A DNA stretch of 64,000 nt from Tropicimonas_B omnivorans (GTDB lineage: Bacteria; Pseudomonadota; Alphaproteobacteria; Rhodobacterales; Rhodobacteraceae). Below, piece after piece: positions 1 to 8,852 of this stretch; position 1 is the first letter of the stretch, and the number at the start of each line of letters is the position of its first letter. The DNA is taken from NCBI RefSeq assembly GCF_031846565.1, contig NZ_JAVRHL010000002.1, positions 496,001-560,000 of the forward strand, written 5' to 3'. Both the position numbers and the translations under genes were made by a program. Under the pieces are notes generated by a model. That model made no database searches. It worked only from the letters and a program-made list of their open reading frames with translations, and had not been told where the DNA came from.

Positions 1-2
1 CC

Positions 3-305
3 AATGTTGCCGATATCCTCTCCGACGTCGCCGGCGAGATCCCGGACGGCATCGACTGGGTGATCCGGGTGGACGGTCACACCGACAACGTGCCCCTCAT
101 CGGGACCGGCGAATATGCCGACAACTGGGAGCTGAGCCAGGCGCGGGCGCTCTCTGTCGTGCGCTACATGACCGACGCGCTCGGCTTCCCGCCGGACCGG
201 CTCGCCGCCAACGGCTTCGGCCAGTACCAGCCCATCGCCGAGGGCGACAGCCCGGCTGCCCGCGCCCAGAACCGCCGGATCGAACTGAAACTGACCGAGC
301 GGTAG
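3..305 (+). CDS. OmpA/MotB-like peptidoglycan-binding protein, C-terminal part
   Basis: This is the 3' end of a gene that begins before the window; the frame is open from base 3. The visible 100 residues are an OmpA-C-like peptidoglycan-binding domain: a VDGHTDN strand-turn, then NWELSQARA with the usual helix residues, a GFGQYQP loop and the terminal NRRIEL motif. Such domains clamp the peptidoglycan stem peptide from the periplasm. In Rhodobacterales this type of tail often belongs to a MotB-like protein paired with a MotA/TolQ-like channel, but the partner would lie outside the window, so that role is inference. Confidence 0.85.
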   Translation, partial: NVADILSDVAGEIPDGIDWVIRVDGHTDNVPLIGTGEYADNWELSQARALSVVRYMTDALGFPPDRLAANGFGQYQPIAEGDSPAARAQNRRIELKLTER

Positions 306-577
306 CATTCGCCTCAAGCGCGAATCGCTCCCCCGCGTTCCCGGCCGGCCCCCACGGGATTGGGGCCATATCCACCCACGCCTGGCCCCCTATGGGTGCG
401 GATCGGAACATGTCGCCCCTGCGAGGGCCCTCTTCCGGCGCAAAACGGAGTTGCGCGGGTTGCATGGCTCCCCTCGCATAGGCTCAACTCGTCCTCATGG
501 ACAGACACCGGGGGCGAGGGGGCGCTGAGCGCTCCTTTCCACCCCCGTGCGTCGCCCTACACCAGAGGAGGACAAGA

Positions 578-1564
578 ATGACTTTCCGTTTCACCGCCAT
601 CGCGGCCTGCGCGCTCGCCGCGTCCCCCGCCTTCGCACAGGATGATTACGACCGGACGGACTGGCCGTCCTCCTTCACCGTCGGCACGGCGAGCCAGGGC
701 GGCACCTACTTCGCCTATGGCTCCGGCTGGGCCAACCTCGTCGGCGAGGAGCTCGGCCTCAGCGGCGGCGCCGAAGTGACCGGCGGCCCGATGCAGAACA
801 TGGCGCTCGTCCATACCGGCGACGCGGCCTTCGGCATGACCACGATGGGCCCCGCCCGCGAGAGCCTCGAAGGCACCAACCCCATCGCGCCCGGCCTCGA
901 GATGACCAATGTCTGCGCGATGTTCCCGATGTACCAGACGCCGTTCTCCGTGACCGCGCTGTCCTCCTCGGGGATCGAGAGCATCTCCGATATCCCCGAT
1001 GGCGCGAGGATCGGCTTCGGCCCGGCAGGCTCCACCTCGGACACCTACTTTCCGAGGATGATGGATGAGCTCGGCGTCAACTACGAGCGGCGCAACGGCG
1101 GCTGGTCCGACCTCGGCGGTCAGCTCCAGGACGGTCTGCTCGACGTCATCGCCTTCGCGGCGGGCATCCCCGTCCCCGCGGTCAGCCAGCTCGAGGTGCA
1201 GACGGACGTGAACATCATCGAGTTCACCGACGAAGAGCAGCAGACGCTCCTGGACGCATTCCCCGTCGCCGCCTTCGACATCGCGGCGGACACCTATTCC
1301 ACCCTCGAGGAACCGGCGACATCGGTTGCGATGTGGAACTTCGCGGTGGCGAATTGCGACCTTCCGGCCTCCTTCGTCGAGGCGGTGGTGGATACCGTCA
1401 TGTCCGACAACGCGCGCATGGTGAACATCCACCGCGCCGCCGAATCCACGACGCCGGAGAACGCGGACAAGAACACCGTCCTGCCCTGGCATCCGGGTGC
1501 GGCCGCGTGGTTCCGCGAGAACACCGACGCCGAGATCCCGGACGACATGGTCCACGGCGGCTGA
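578..1564 (+). CDS. TAXI family TRAP transporter solute-binding protein
   Basis: Periplasmic binding protein of a TRAP transporter of the TAXI type, 328 residues. The first 21 residues form a signal peptide ending AFAQ. The mature protein opens with FTVGTASQGGTYFAYGSGWA, the typical TAXI opening, and continues through a GARIGFGPAGSTSDTY hinge region to a C-terminal HPGAAAWFRE. The start was placed at the ATG at 578 because a strong GAGGAGG ribosome-binding site lies 6 nt upstream; the frame is open further upstream without such a site. The fused permease gene follows after a GC-rich hairpin. The substrate cannot be told from sequence; TAXI members often take up dicarboxylates or amino acids. 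Confidence 0.93.
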   Translation: MTFRFTAIAACALAASPAFAQDDYDRTDWPSSFTVGTASQGGTYFAYGSGWANLVGEELGLSGGAEVTGGPMQNMALVHTGDAAFGMTTMGPARESLEGTNPIAPGLEMTNVCAMFPMYQTPFSVTALSSSGIESISDIPDGARIGFGPAGSTSDTYFPRMMDELGVNYERRNGGWSDLGGQLQDGLLDVIAFAAGIPVPAVSQLEVQTDVNIIEFTDEEQQTLLDAFPVAAFDIAADTYSTLEEPATSVAMWNFAVANCDLPASFVEAVVDTVMSDNARMVNIHRAAESTTPENADKNTVLPWHPGAAAWFRENTDAEIPDDMVHGG

Positions 1565-1584
1565 TTAGACGCTTGTACTAAAAA

Positions 1585-1617
1585 GGAGGCCCCGGCCGCG
1601 CGGCCGGGGCCTTCGTC
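1585..1617 (+). terminator. GC-rich hairpin between TRAP binding protein and permease
   Basis: A perfect 10-bp stem (GGCCCCGGCC, 1588-1597, with GGCCGGGGCC, 1602-1611) is followed by CTTCGTC. The T-tract is weak, so it is more likely a partial terminator or an mRNA-stabilising hairpin than a full stop. It would make binding protein in excess of permease, a known pattern for such operons; that role is inference. Confidence 0.6.
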
Positions 1618-1645
1618 ACAATTGAACAGGGTGAGGGACCGAGGA

Positions 1646-3868
1646 ATGGCCGAGAGCCGCGAAGACGAGCGCATCATCGCCGAAGGCGTCGACGAGGAGG
1701 CCATCGAGGAGAACAGGCGCCTGTTCGGCGGCTGGCGCTTCATCGCCATCGCCGTGGCGGCGGGGCTCTATGCCGCGTTCCACATGGCTGCGCTGACGGG
1801 GCTGTCGATATCCTCCATGACCGGCGTGGACCTGCCGTTCCTGCCGACATTCCCGATGGAGACGTGGAACTTCCGGATCGTCCACGTCGCCGGCGCCCTC
1901 ATGCTCGGCTTCCTGATCTATGCGCCCAATGCCTTCCCGGAGGATGCCGGTGGCGAGACGCGGATCCTCGGCCTTCTTGCCCTCGCGCTCGCCGTTCCGG
2001 CCCTTCTCGCTCTCGGCACGGCGATCTGGTTCGCCCTCCAGATCAACGGGGGCGCGCAGTGGACCGGGATCGACGAGACCATCCGCTTCAACGAAACCTG
2101 GTTTTTCGGCGCGCCGCTCTGGATTGCCACCGGCGGCGCCATCGCCCTGAGCTGGCGTCATCGCCGCGTGCGGGAGGGCTTCGCCGCGCCTGATTTCGTC
2201 CTCGCGATCTGTGCAGTGGCGGTCGCGACGTACCTGATCACCATTTACGGCACCCTGATGCGCAACTCGACGGGCACGCCCTTCGCCCCGATCGGCATCT
2301 CCATGGCCGCCGTCGCCGGCAGCGCGCTGATCCTCGAGTTGACCCGCCGCGTCGCCGGCCTCGCCCTCGTGGTGATCTCGGCGATCTTCCTCGTCTATGT
2401 CTTCGCCGGGCAGTACCTGCCGGGCTTCCTCAATTCGCCGCCCATCGAATGGACCCGTTTCTTCAGCCAGGTCTATACGGATGCCGGGATCCTCGGGCCG
2501 ACCACGGCCGTCTCCTCAACCTACATCATCCTGTTCATCATCTTCGCCGCGTTCCTGCAGGCCTCGAAGGTCGGGGATTACTTCGTCAACTTTGCCTTCG
2601 CGCTCGCCGGCAAGGCCCGCGGCGGTCCGGCCAAGGTCGCGATCTTCGCGAGCGGATTGATGGGCATGATCAACGGCACCTCGGCGGGCAACGTCGTGGC
2701 CACCGGCTCGCTCACGATCCCGCTGATGAAGAAGGTGGGCTACAAGAAGAAGACCGCTGGCGCGATCGAGGCCGCCGCCTCCACGGGGGGGCAGATCGTG
2801 CCGCCGATCATGGGCGCGGGCGCCTTCATCATGGCCGAGATCACCGGCATCCCCTATACCGAGATCGCGATCGCTGCGATCATTCCGGCGATCCTCTACT
2901 TCGTTTCGGTCTACTTCATGGTGGACTTCGAAGCGGCCAAGCTCGGCATGGAAGGGATGCACGAGGACGAGATCCCGAGCGCCCGGGCGCTGGCAAAGAA
3001 GTGCTTCCTTTTCCTGCCCATCGTCATCCTCATCGTCGCGCTCTTCATGGGCTATTCCGTGATCCGTGCCGGCGTCTACGCCACCCTCGCCGCCGTCGTC
3101 GTCAGCTGGCTGACCCGGCACAGGATGGGGCCGAGGGCCGTCGGCAAGGCCTTCGAGCTCGCCGGTATCATGTCGATCCAGATCATCGCGGTCTGCGCCT
3201 GCGCCGGCATCATCGTCGGCGTCATCAGCCTGACCGGCGTGGGAGCGCGGTTCTCCTCGCTGCTCCTCGGCCTCGCGGATGCCTCTCAGCTCCTGGCGCT
3301 GTTCTTCGCGATGTGCATCTCGATCCTGCTCGGGATGGGGATGCCGACGACGGCCGCCTATGCCGTGGCAGCGTCCGTCGTCGCGCCGGGCCTCGTTCAA
3401 CTCGGCATTCCGGCGCTGACGGCGCATTTCTTCGTCTTCTACTTCGCGGTGCTCTCGGCAATCACGCCGCCCGTCGCGCTGGCCAGCTACGCGGCTGCCG
3501 GTATTTCGGGGGCGAACGCGATGGAGACCTCGACCGCCTCGTTCAAGATCGGCATCGCGGCGTTCATCGTGCCGTTCATGTTCTTCTACAACTCCGCCAT
3601 CCTGATGGACGGAACGTGGTTCGAGATCGCCCGGGCGGGCCTGACGGCCGTGGTCGGTGTGTTCCTTCTGTCAGCCGGCGTGCAGGGATGGTTCTTCGGT
3701 GCGCGTGCGGGCTGGATCGTGCGGGGCCTGGCGGTTCTGGCGGCGCTGTCGCTGATCGAAGGGGGCCTGATGTCCGACCTGCTGGGTGTCGCGCTCGCCG
3801 TGGCGGCGGTCGGCGCGAGCCGGATGCTGTCCGGCCCGTCCGGCGCAGGGGCCAGGGCCGCCGGCTAA
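1646..3868 (+). CDS. TRAP transporter fused permease (DctQM, TAXI type)
   Basis: Inner-membrane permease of about 740 residues in which the small DctQ-like and large DctM-like subunits are fused, as is normal for TAXI systems. The N-terminal 35 residues are charged and cytoplasmic. About 4-5 membrane segments follow, and then the DctM core with the conserved GMINGTSAGNV, STGGQIVPPIMGAGAF and GMGMPTTAAY motifs. ATG 1646 is preferred over the in-frame TTG at 1622 because a GAGGG site lies about 9 nt upstream of it. It works with the binding protein encoded just upstream, using a Na+ or H+ gradient. Its stop codon overlaps by 4 nt the end of a possible minus-strand gene remnant. Confidence 0.95.
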   Translation: MAESREDERIIAEGVDEEAIEENRRLFGGWRFIAIAVAAGLYAAFHMAALTGLSISSMTGVDLPFLPTFPMETWNFRIVHVAGALMLGFLIYAPNAFPEDAGGETRILGLLALALAVPALLALGTAIWFALQINGGAQWTGIDETIRFNETWFFGAPLWIATGGAIALSWRHRRVREGFAAPDFVLAICAVAVATYLITIYGTLMRNSTGTPFAPIGISMAAVAGSALILELTRRVAGLALVVISAIFLVYVFAGQYLPGFLNSPPIEWTRFFSQVYTDAGILGPTTAVSSTYIILFIIFAAFLQASKVGDYFVNFAFALAGKARGGPAKVAIFASGLMGMINGTSAGNVVATGSLTIPLMKKVGYKKKTAGAIEAAASTGGQIVPPIMGAGAFIMAEITGIPYTEIAIAAIIPAILYFVSVYFMVDFEAAKLGMEGMHEDEIPSARALAKKCFLFLPIVILIVALFMGYSVIRAGVYATLAAVVVSWLTRHRMGPRAVGKAFELAGIMSIQIIAVCACAGIIVGVISLTGVGARFSSLLLGLADASQLLALFFAMCISILLGMGMPTTAAYAVAASVVAPGLVQLGIPALTAHFFVFYFAVLSAITPPVALASYAAAGISGANAMETSTASFKIGIAAFIVPFMFFYNSAILMDGTWFEIARAGLTAVVGVFLLSAGVQGWFFGARAGWIVRGLAVLAALSLIEGGLMSDLLGVALAVAAVGASRMLSGPSGAGARAAG

Positions 3869-4109
3869 AGGGGGTAGGGGACCGTGACCGCCCTCCGCGC
3901 GAGGGCGGCACCGTCCCGGAAAAGCGTGACCTGCCCTTGATCGGGCGTGTTGCCGACCCGGACTCGCGGTGCGGGGTTGTCCCGGGCGCGGAAGAGGTCC
4001 GGCCGATCCTTACCGGGCTCGACCTCCTCTGTCCCGATCCCGTGATCTCGATGCGCAAGGCGTCCCCGGCCGGGTCTGCAAGCACATGCGGCCGGAGGGC
4101 GAGGGCCAA
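3865..4109 (-). pseudogene. possible frameshifted small gene of unknown function
   Basis: Two minus-strand frames look coding when joined. The upstream part (TTG 4109 to about 4035) reads LALALRPHVLADPAGDALRI and continues to ITGSG. The downstream part (about 4035 to stop 3865) reads TEEVEPGKDRPDLFRARDNP and ends RRAVTVPYPL. In both, third positions are overwhelmingly G or C while the other positions are mixed. One inserted base near 4031-4041 would join them into about 80 residues. The end overlaps the permease stop by 4 nt, as convergent genes here do elsewhere (15394-15397). No ribosome-binding site was found and a TAG lies upstream at 4125-4127, so the 5' end is also unclear. I do not recognise the product; it may be a sequencing error or a decaying gene. 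Confidence 0.35.
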
Positions 4110-4222
4110 GGGATCCCGGCCCGCCTAAGGCACCTGCCCGGTCTTGATCGAGGCAAGGGCGGGGGCGTGCGGACACGAAAACGGGGGCGCCCGAAAGCGC
4201 CCCCCGATCGTTCATGCGAGAC
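3869..4222. other. intergenic region between TRAP permease and clpA
   Basis: This 354-bp stretch has no intact gene with a ribosome-binding site. It holds the possible frameshifted minus-strand remnant (3865-4109) and the clpA terminator (4176-4206). Confidence 0.6.
4176..4206 (-). terminator. clpA terminator
   Basis: Eight-bp GC stem (plus-strand 4183-4190 and 4197-4204) with a CCGAAA loop. Read on the minus strand it is followed by GTTTTCG and lies about 20 nt after the clpA stop. This is a standard intrinsic terminator. Confidence 0.85.
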
Positions 4223-6559
4223 TCATTCAGCCGTCAGGAGGGGCGGCTTGCGGGACGAGAGCTGGCGCTTCTTCGGCTCCTCCACCTCGAGGTCGATCGC
4301 GTCGCCCTTGATTGTCACGCGGACGTTTCCGCCCTTGACGAGCTTGCCGAAGAGAAGCTCCTCGGCGAGCGGCTTCTTGATGTTCTCCTGGATGACGCGG
4401 CCGAGCGGGCGGGCCCCCATCTTGTCATCGTAGCCCCGCTCGGCCAGCCATTCGGCAGCCGGCTTGGTGAGCTCGATGGTGACGCCGCGATCCAAGAGCT
4501 GTGCTTCGAGCTGCAGGACGAACTTCTCGACCACCTGAAGGATGACCTCCTTCGGCAGGGCGCCGAAGCTGATCACCGCATCGAGACGGTTGCGGAATTC
4601 CGGCGTGAAGGTGCGCTCGATGGCGGCGGTATCCTCACCTTCCCGCTTGTCCCGGCCGAAGCCGATGGCGGCCTTCTGCATGTCCGACGCGCCCGCGTTC
4701 GACGTCATGATCAGAACGACATTCCGGAAGTCCACCGAGCGGCCATTGTGGTCCGTTAGCTTGCCGTGATCCATCACCTGCAGGAGGATGTTGAACACGT
4801 CCGGATGCGCCTTCTCGATCTCGTCGAGCAGCAGGACGCAGTGCGGATGCTGATCGACGCCATCCGTCAGCATGCCGCCCTGGTCGAACCCGACATAGCC
4901 CGGAGGTGCGCCGATGAGGCGGGAGACGGCGTGCTTCTCCATGTACTCGGACATGTCGAAGCGTAGCATTTCGACACCCAGCGTTTCCGACAGTTGCTTG
5001 GCCACCTCCGTCTTGCCGACGCCGGTGGGGCCGGCGAAGAGATAGTTGCCGATCGGCTTCTCGGGCTCCCGCAGGCCGGCGCGCGCCAGCTTGATCGCGG
5101 AAGACAGCGCGTCGATGGCCGCGTCCTGACCGAAGACCACTCGCTTGAGCGCGGCGTCTAGGTCCTTCAGCACCTCCGCATCGTCCTTGGAGACGTTCTT
5201 GGGCGGAATGCGGGCGATCTTGGCGACGACGGCCTCGATCTCCTTGGTGCCGATGGTCTTCCGCCGCTTGCTTTCCGACAGGAGGTGCTGCGCCGCGCCG
5301 GCTTCGTCGATCACGTCGATCGCCTTGTCCGGCAGCTTGCGGTCATGGATGTAGCGCGAGGAGAGTTCCACCGCGGTCTTGATCGCGTCGTTGGTGTACT
5401 TGATCTCGTGATGGTCCTCGAAATAGGGCTTCAGACCCTTCAGGATCTTCACGCTGTCCTCGACAGAGGGTTCATTGACGTCGATCTTCTGGAACCGGCG
5501 GGACAGGGCCCGGTCCTTCTCGAAGTGCTGGCGGAACTCCTTGTAGGTGGTGGAGCCCATGCAGCGCAGCTTGCCGCCCTGCAACGCGGGCTTCAGCAGG
5601 TTGGACGCATCCATCGCGCCGCCGGAGGTCGCGCCGGCGCCGATGACGGTATGGATCTCGTCGATGAACAGGATCGCGTCGGGATGCTCCTCGAGCTCCG
5701 TCATGACGGATTTCAGGCGCTCCTCGAAATCCCCGCGGTATCGGGTGCCAGCGAGGAGGGCGCCCATGTCGAGCGAGTAGATCGTGGTGCCGGACAGCAC
5801 CTCGGGCGTTTCGCCGGACACGATCTTCCGCGCGAGACCCTCGGCGATGGCGGTCTTGCCGACCCCGGGATCGCCCACAAGGAGCGGGTTGTTCTTGCGG
5901 CGGCGGCAGAGGACCTGCACGCAGCGCTCGACCTCAGAGGACCGGCCGATGAGCGGGTCCACGTTGCCCTTGCGGGCCTTCACGTTGAGATCGACGCAAT
6001 ACTTGCCGAGCGCGCTTTCCTTGGAGGCATCCTCCGCTTGCGGTTCGGCCTGGGCGGTCTCGGCATCCTCGTCCTCCTCGGAGGCCCCCGTGACGGGGCG
6101 GCTTTCGCCGAAAGAGGGGTTCTTGGCCACGCCGTGCGCGATGAAGTTCACCGCGTCGTAGCGGGTCATTTCCTGCTCCTGCAGGAAATAGGCCGCATTC
6201 GATTCGCGTTCGGCGAAGATCGCGACAAGCACGTTGGCGCCCGTCACCTCGGTGCGGCCGGAGCTCTGGACGTGGATCGCGGCGCGCTGGATCACGCGCT
6301 GAAACGCGGCCGTCGGCACGGCCTCGGAGCCTTCGATCTCGGTCACGAGGGTCGACAGGTCGTCGTCGATATATTCGTCCAGGGTCTTGCGGAGGCTGCT
6401 GAGGTCCACGTCGCACGCCCGCATGACCTTGGCCGCGTCGGGCTCGTCGATCAGGGCGAGGAGCAGATGCTCCAGCGTGGCGAATTCATGACGTTTGGCG
6501 TTGGCGATGGCCAGCGCCGCGTGGATGGCATGCTCGAGGGTATTCGAAAACGACGGCAC
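4223..6559 (-). CDS. clpA: ATP-dependent Clp protease ATP-binding subunit ClpA
   Basis: AAA+ unfoldase of 778 residues that feeds substrates to ClpP in the cytoplasm. The order is a double Clp-N domain (1-145), an acidic linker (155-180), AAA module 1 with Walker A GDPGVGKTA (229-237) and Walker B ILFIDEIH, and AAA module 2 with GPTGVGKTE and VLLLDEIEKAHPDV. An IGFG loop for ClpP docking follows module 2. GTG at 6559 is chosen as start: an AAGGAG site lies about 10 nt upstream and would fall inside the gene if the ATG at 6580 were used. No clpS or clpP lies next to it here; the upstream neighbour is gloB on the same strand, 248 bp away. Confidence 0.97.
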   Translation of the reverse strand: MPSFSNTLEHAIHAALAIANAKRHEFATLEHLLLALIDEPDAAKVMRACDVDLSSLRKTLDEYIDDDLSTLVTEIEGSEAVPTAAFQRVIQRAAIHVQSSGRTEVTGANVLVAIFAERESNAAYFLQEQEMTRYDAVNFIAHGVAKNPSFGESRPVTGASEEDEDAETAQAEPQAEDASKESALGKYCVDLNVKARKGNVDPLIGRSSEVERCVQVLCRRRKNNPLLVGDPGVGKTAIAEGLARKIVSGETPEVLSGTTIYSLDMGALLAGTRYRGDFEERLKSVMTELEEHPDAILFIDEIHTVIGAGATSGGAMDASNLLKPALQGGKLRCMGSTTYKEFRQHFEKDRALSRRFQKIDVNEPSVEDSVKILKGLKPYFEDHHEIKYTNDAIKTAVELSSRYIHDRKLPDKAIDVIDEAGAAQHLLSESKRRKTIGTKEIEAVVAKIARIPPKNVSKDDAEVLKDLDAALKRVVFGQDAAIDALSSAIKLARAGLREPEKPIGNYLFAGPTGVGKTEVAKQLSETLGVEMLRFDMSEYMEKHAVSRLIGAPPGYVGFDQGGMLTDGVDQHPHCVLLLDEIEKAHPDVFNILLQVMDHGKLTDHNGRSVDFRNVVLIMTSNAGASDMQKAAIGFGRDKREGEDTAAIERTFTPEFRNRLDAVISFGALPKEVILQVVEKFVLQLEAQLLDRGVTIELTKPAAEWLAERGYDDKMGARPLGRVIQENIKKPLAEELLFGKLVKGGNVRVTIKGDAIDLEVEEPKKRQLSSRKPPLLTAE

Positions 6560-6637
6560 GTTGCGTGCTCCTTTCCTCATCGGGGCCGAACGAAGGGGGG
6601 CGGACCCGCCTTCTCCAACCGTGGCCTCATGATCTTA

Positions 6638-6667
6638 AAGTTTGGTTGGTGGACGCCACGCTTCAAG
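6638..6667 (-). promoter_or_regulatory. possible clpA promoter, heat-shock-like
   Basis: On the minus strand CTTGAAG (plus 6661-6667) is followed after about 14 nt by a CCAAACTT-like element. The first half fits the sigma-32 -35 consensus CTTGAAA; the second half is a poor match to CCCCATNT. It lies about 80 nt upstream of the clpA start. Because clpA is commonly heat-induced the reading is plausible, but it rests on one good half-site. Confidence 0.35.
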
Positions 6668-6807
6668 TGTTTTCTTGCCTTGCACGGCCCGGTTCCGGGC
6701 TTCGTGCACGAATTGTGATCGAACGGGCCGCGTCGCGGGACGCCGGACCGGCCGGACGCCCTCCCCGGGCAACCCCGGCCCGTCCGATGCATCCGAGGCG
6801 CGAACGC

Positions 6808-7575
6808 TCAGAAATTGTCCTTCCTGCGCCGGATCTCGGCAAACACCTCGGCATCCGAGGCATCTTCCATGCCGAGGCCCGACCGGATGGCCGGGTCGCC
6901 GGCGCGAAGGAAGGGGTTGGTCTCCTTTTCCTCGGCGAGGCTGGAGGGGATTGTTGCGTCACCCTTGGCGCGGGCCGCTTCGATCTGACCGGAGCGGCGG
7001 GCGAGGGCGGGGTTCTCGGGGTCCACCGTCATCGCGAAGCGGGCGTTGGCGGCGGTGTATTCGTGGCCGGAATAGACGATGGTGTCCTGCGGCAGGGCCG
7101 CGAGTTTGCTCAGGGATTTCCACATGGTGTCGGCATCGCCTTCAAACAAGCGCCCGCACCCCATCGCCATCAGGCTGTCCGCGGTGAAGACGGCATCCGA
7201 TCCGGGAAAGTGGAAGGCCACGTGGCCCATCGTGTGGCCGGAGACATCGATCACGCGGCCCTTCTCGCCGCCGATCATGATCTCGTCGCCTTCCTCGACC
7301 TCGACGTCGAGCGCGGGCAGGCGGTGCGCATCCGCCTTCGCGCCGATGACGCGCGGGGACCAGTGGGTCCGCAACTCCTCGACGCCGCCGACATGGTCGG
7401 AATGGTGATGGGTGATGAAGATCTTGCCGAGCTCCCAGCCCCTGGCCTCGAGGACGGACTGGATCGGTCCGGCTTCGGGCACGTCGATCACGGCGGTGTC
7501 GTTCGTGACGGGGTTGTGAGCGATGAAGGCGTAATTGTCAGAGAGACAGGGGACGGTGACGATTTCGAGCGGCAC
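6808..7575 (-). CDS. gloB: Hydroxyacylglutathione hydrolase (glyoxalase II)
   Basis: Metallo-beta-lactamase-fold thioesterase of 255 residues that splits S-lactoylglutathione to lactate and glutathione, the second step of methylglyoxal detoxification. The metal site THHHSDH is at residues 55-61, followed by GHTMGHVAFHF and, further on, YSGHEYT; the C-terminal part carries the glyoxalase II extension (FLRAGDP region). The start is GTG 7575 (MPLEIVTVPCLSDNY), with an AAAGGAAA site just upstream; the longer frame to 7620 lacks support. The gene is divergent from a methyltransferase 69 bp away, a pairing I recall in this order. Confidence 0.95.
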   Translation of the reverse strand: MPLEIVTVPCLSDNYAFIAHNPVTNDTAVIDVPEAGPIQSVLEARGWELGKIFITHHHSDHVGGVEELRTHWSPRVIGAKADAHRLPALDVEVEEGDEIMIGGEKGRVIDVSGHTMGHVAFHFPGSDAVFTADSLMAMGCGRLFEGDADTMWKSLSKLAALPQDTIVYSGHEYTAANARFAMTVDPENPALARRSGQIEAARAKGDATIPSSLAEEKETNPFLRAGDPAIRSGLGMEDASDAEVFAEIRRRKDNF

Positions 7576-7644
7576 GGCGTTTCCTTTCCGTGGTGCTTGG
7601 GTAAGGTGTAGCCACTGCACCTAGCCGGGGACGCCGCCGCCTCA

Positions 7645-8427
7645 ATGCATCTCGACGTTTTGGATCTGAGGACCTTCTACTACCGGACCCAGCTGGGGCG
7701 CGTGGCGCAGCGCGCGGTGCGTCATCAGGTCGCTGCCCTCTGGGACGTCGAGCGCGCGCGCGGGCAGACCATCGCGGGCTACGGCTTCGCGGTGCCGCTC
7801 CTGCGGCCCTACATGGGAAGCGCACGGCGCGTGATCGGGCTGATGCCGGGGCCGCAGGGCGTGATGCCGTGGCCGGCCGGGATGCCGAATCTCTCCGTCC
7901 TCTGCGAGGAGACCATGTGGCCTCTCGAGACGGGCCGGGTGGACCGGCTGATCGTCATGCACGGGCTGGAGACGTCGGAGCACCCGCCGGCGCTCCTCGA
8001 GGAATGCGCCCGGGTCTTGGGTCCGGGAGGGAAGGCGCTCTTCATCGTTCCGAACCGTGCCGGCCTCTGGGCCCGCCGTGATCGCACGCCCTTCGGCTAC
8101 GGCCGCCCCTATTCGCTGTCCCAGCTCGAAGCGCAACTGAGCCGCCACGGCTTTACCGCCGAACGCCATTCCGCCGCGCTCTTCTCGCCGCCATCCTCGC
8201 GCCGCTTCTGGCTGCGGTCGGCGGATCTCCTGGAGCGGATGGGACGGCGCGTCTCTTCCTATTTCGCGGGCGGTGTGATCCTCGTGGAGGCCAGCAAGCA
8301 GGTGACGATGCCGCGCGCCCCCGGTGTCCGCGACATGGTCCGCCGCCCGCTCGACGTGCTGGATGGGGCGAAGCAGCCCGGAACCGCCGGGGCGACGTCC
8401 CGGATCGGCAAGAGCATCGAGCGCTGA
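7645..8427 (+). CDS. Class I SAM-dependent methyltransferase
   Basis: Protein of 260 residues with a degenerate Rossmann methyltransferase core: YGFAVPLLRPYM and the following VIGL segment take the place of the SAM-binding strand, VDRLIVMHGLETSE is the motif II region, and LGPGGKALFIVPNRAGLW is the typical post-II strand. The family is often annotated methyltransferase domain-containing, and the substrate is unknown. Motif I is weak (YGF rather than GxGxG), so SAM binding is inferred from the overall pattern. The gene stands alone, divergent from gloB. Confidence 0.8.
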   Translation: MHLDVLDLRTFYYRTQLGRVAQRAVRHQVAALWDVERARGQTIAGYGFAVPLLRPYMGSARRVIGLMPGPQGVMPWPAGMPNLSVLCEETMWPLETGRVDRLIVMHGLETSEHPPALLEECARVLGPGGKALFIVPNRAGLWARRDRTPFGYGRPYSLSQLEAQLSRHGFTAERHSAALFSPPSSRRFWLRSADLLERMGRRVSSYFAGGVILVEASKQVTMPRAPGVRDMVRRPLDVLDGAKQPGTAGATSRIGKSIER

Positions 8428-8852
8428 GGCGAGGCAGGGCAGGGGGGCACGTCCCCCCCGCGGCGCGGCCCGACCGGCACCCGCGCGCAGAGCCCGGTTC
8501 GCGGGCCGGATCCGGCTACTCCACTCCTGATTGATATCCGCCCTGCTTGGGCTCCGCTGCGCTGGCGCGGGCAGGGGAGGCTCGGTGACGTGCCGACCCC
8601 CGCCCGGAAAAAACTCCGCCCCGGTCAGCCGAAACACTGCATCGGGCAAGTAAACAACGGATTTCGAAGCATGAAGATAGGCGGGCAATAGAGTTGCGCG
8701 GCCCGAACCATGCTGCTAGACCCGCTCTCGATCTGACGGGGGCCGGTCGCGGCGCCCGTCGTTGTTTGCCCGGTCCACCCATCGCGGGGGCCGGGACGCC
8801 ATTCAACGATCCGGGCCGGCCACGATCGCGGCCGACAAACGAAAGGGTGGAC
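8428..8852. other. upstream region of the ATP synthase operon
   Basis: About 425 bp without a convincing gene. A GC hairpin without T-tract (GGGGGG, CACGT, CCCCCC near 8442-8459) may end the methyltransferase transcript. A promoter-like pair lies at 8694-8722. The rest shows nothing I can name; a long leader before atpH is possible. Confidence 0.5.
8694..8722 (+). promoter_or_regulatory. possible promoter of the atp operon
   Basis: TTGCGC (8694-8699) and TAGACC (8717-8722) are separated by 17 nt, acceptable for the housekeeping sigma factor of this group, about 125 nt upstream of the atpH start. The match is moderate in GC-rich DNA. Confidence 0.35.

Noticed and set aside
306..577. Promoter for the TAXI binding protein in the 272-bp leader
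   Set aside because: TTGCGC near 452 has no -10 partner at acceptable distance; nothing stood out clearly.
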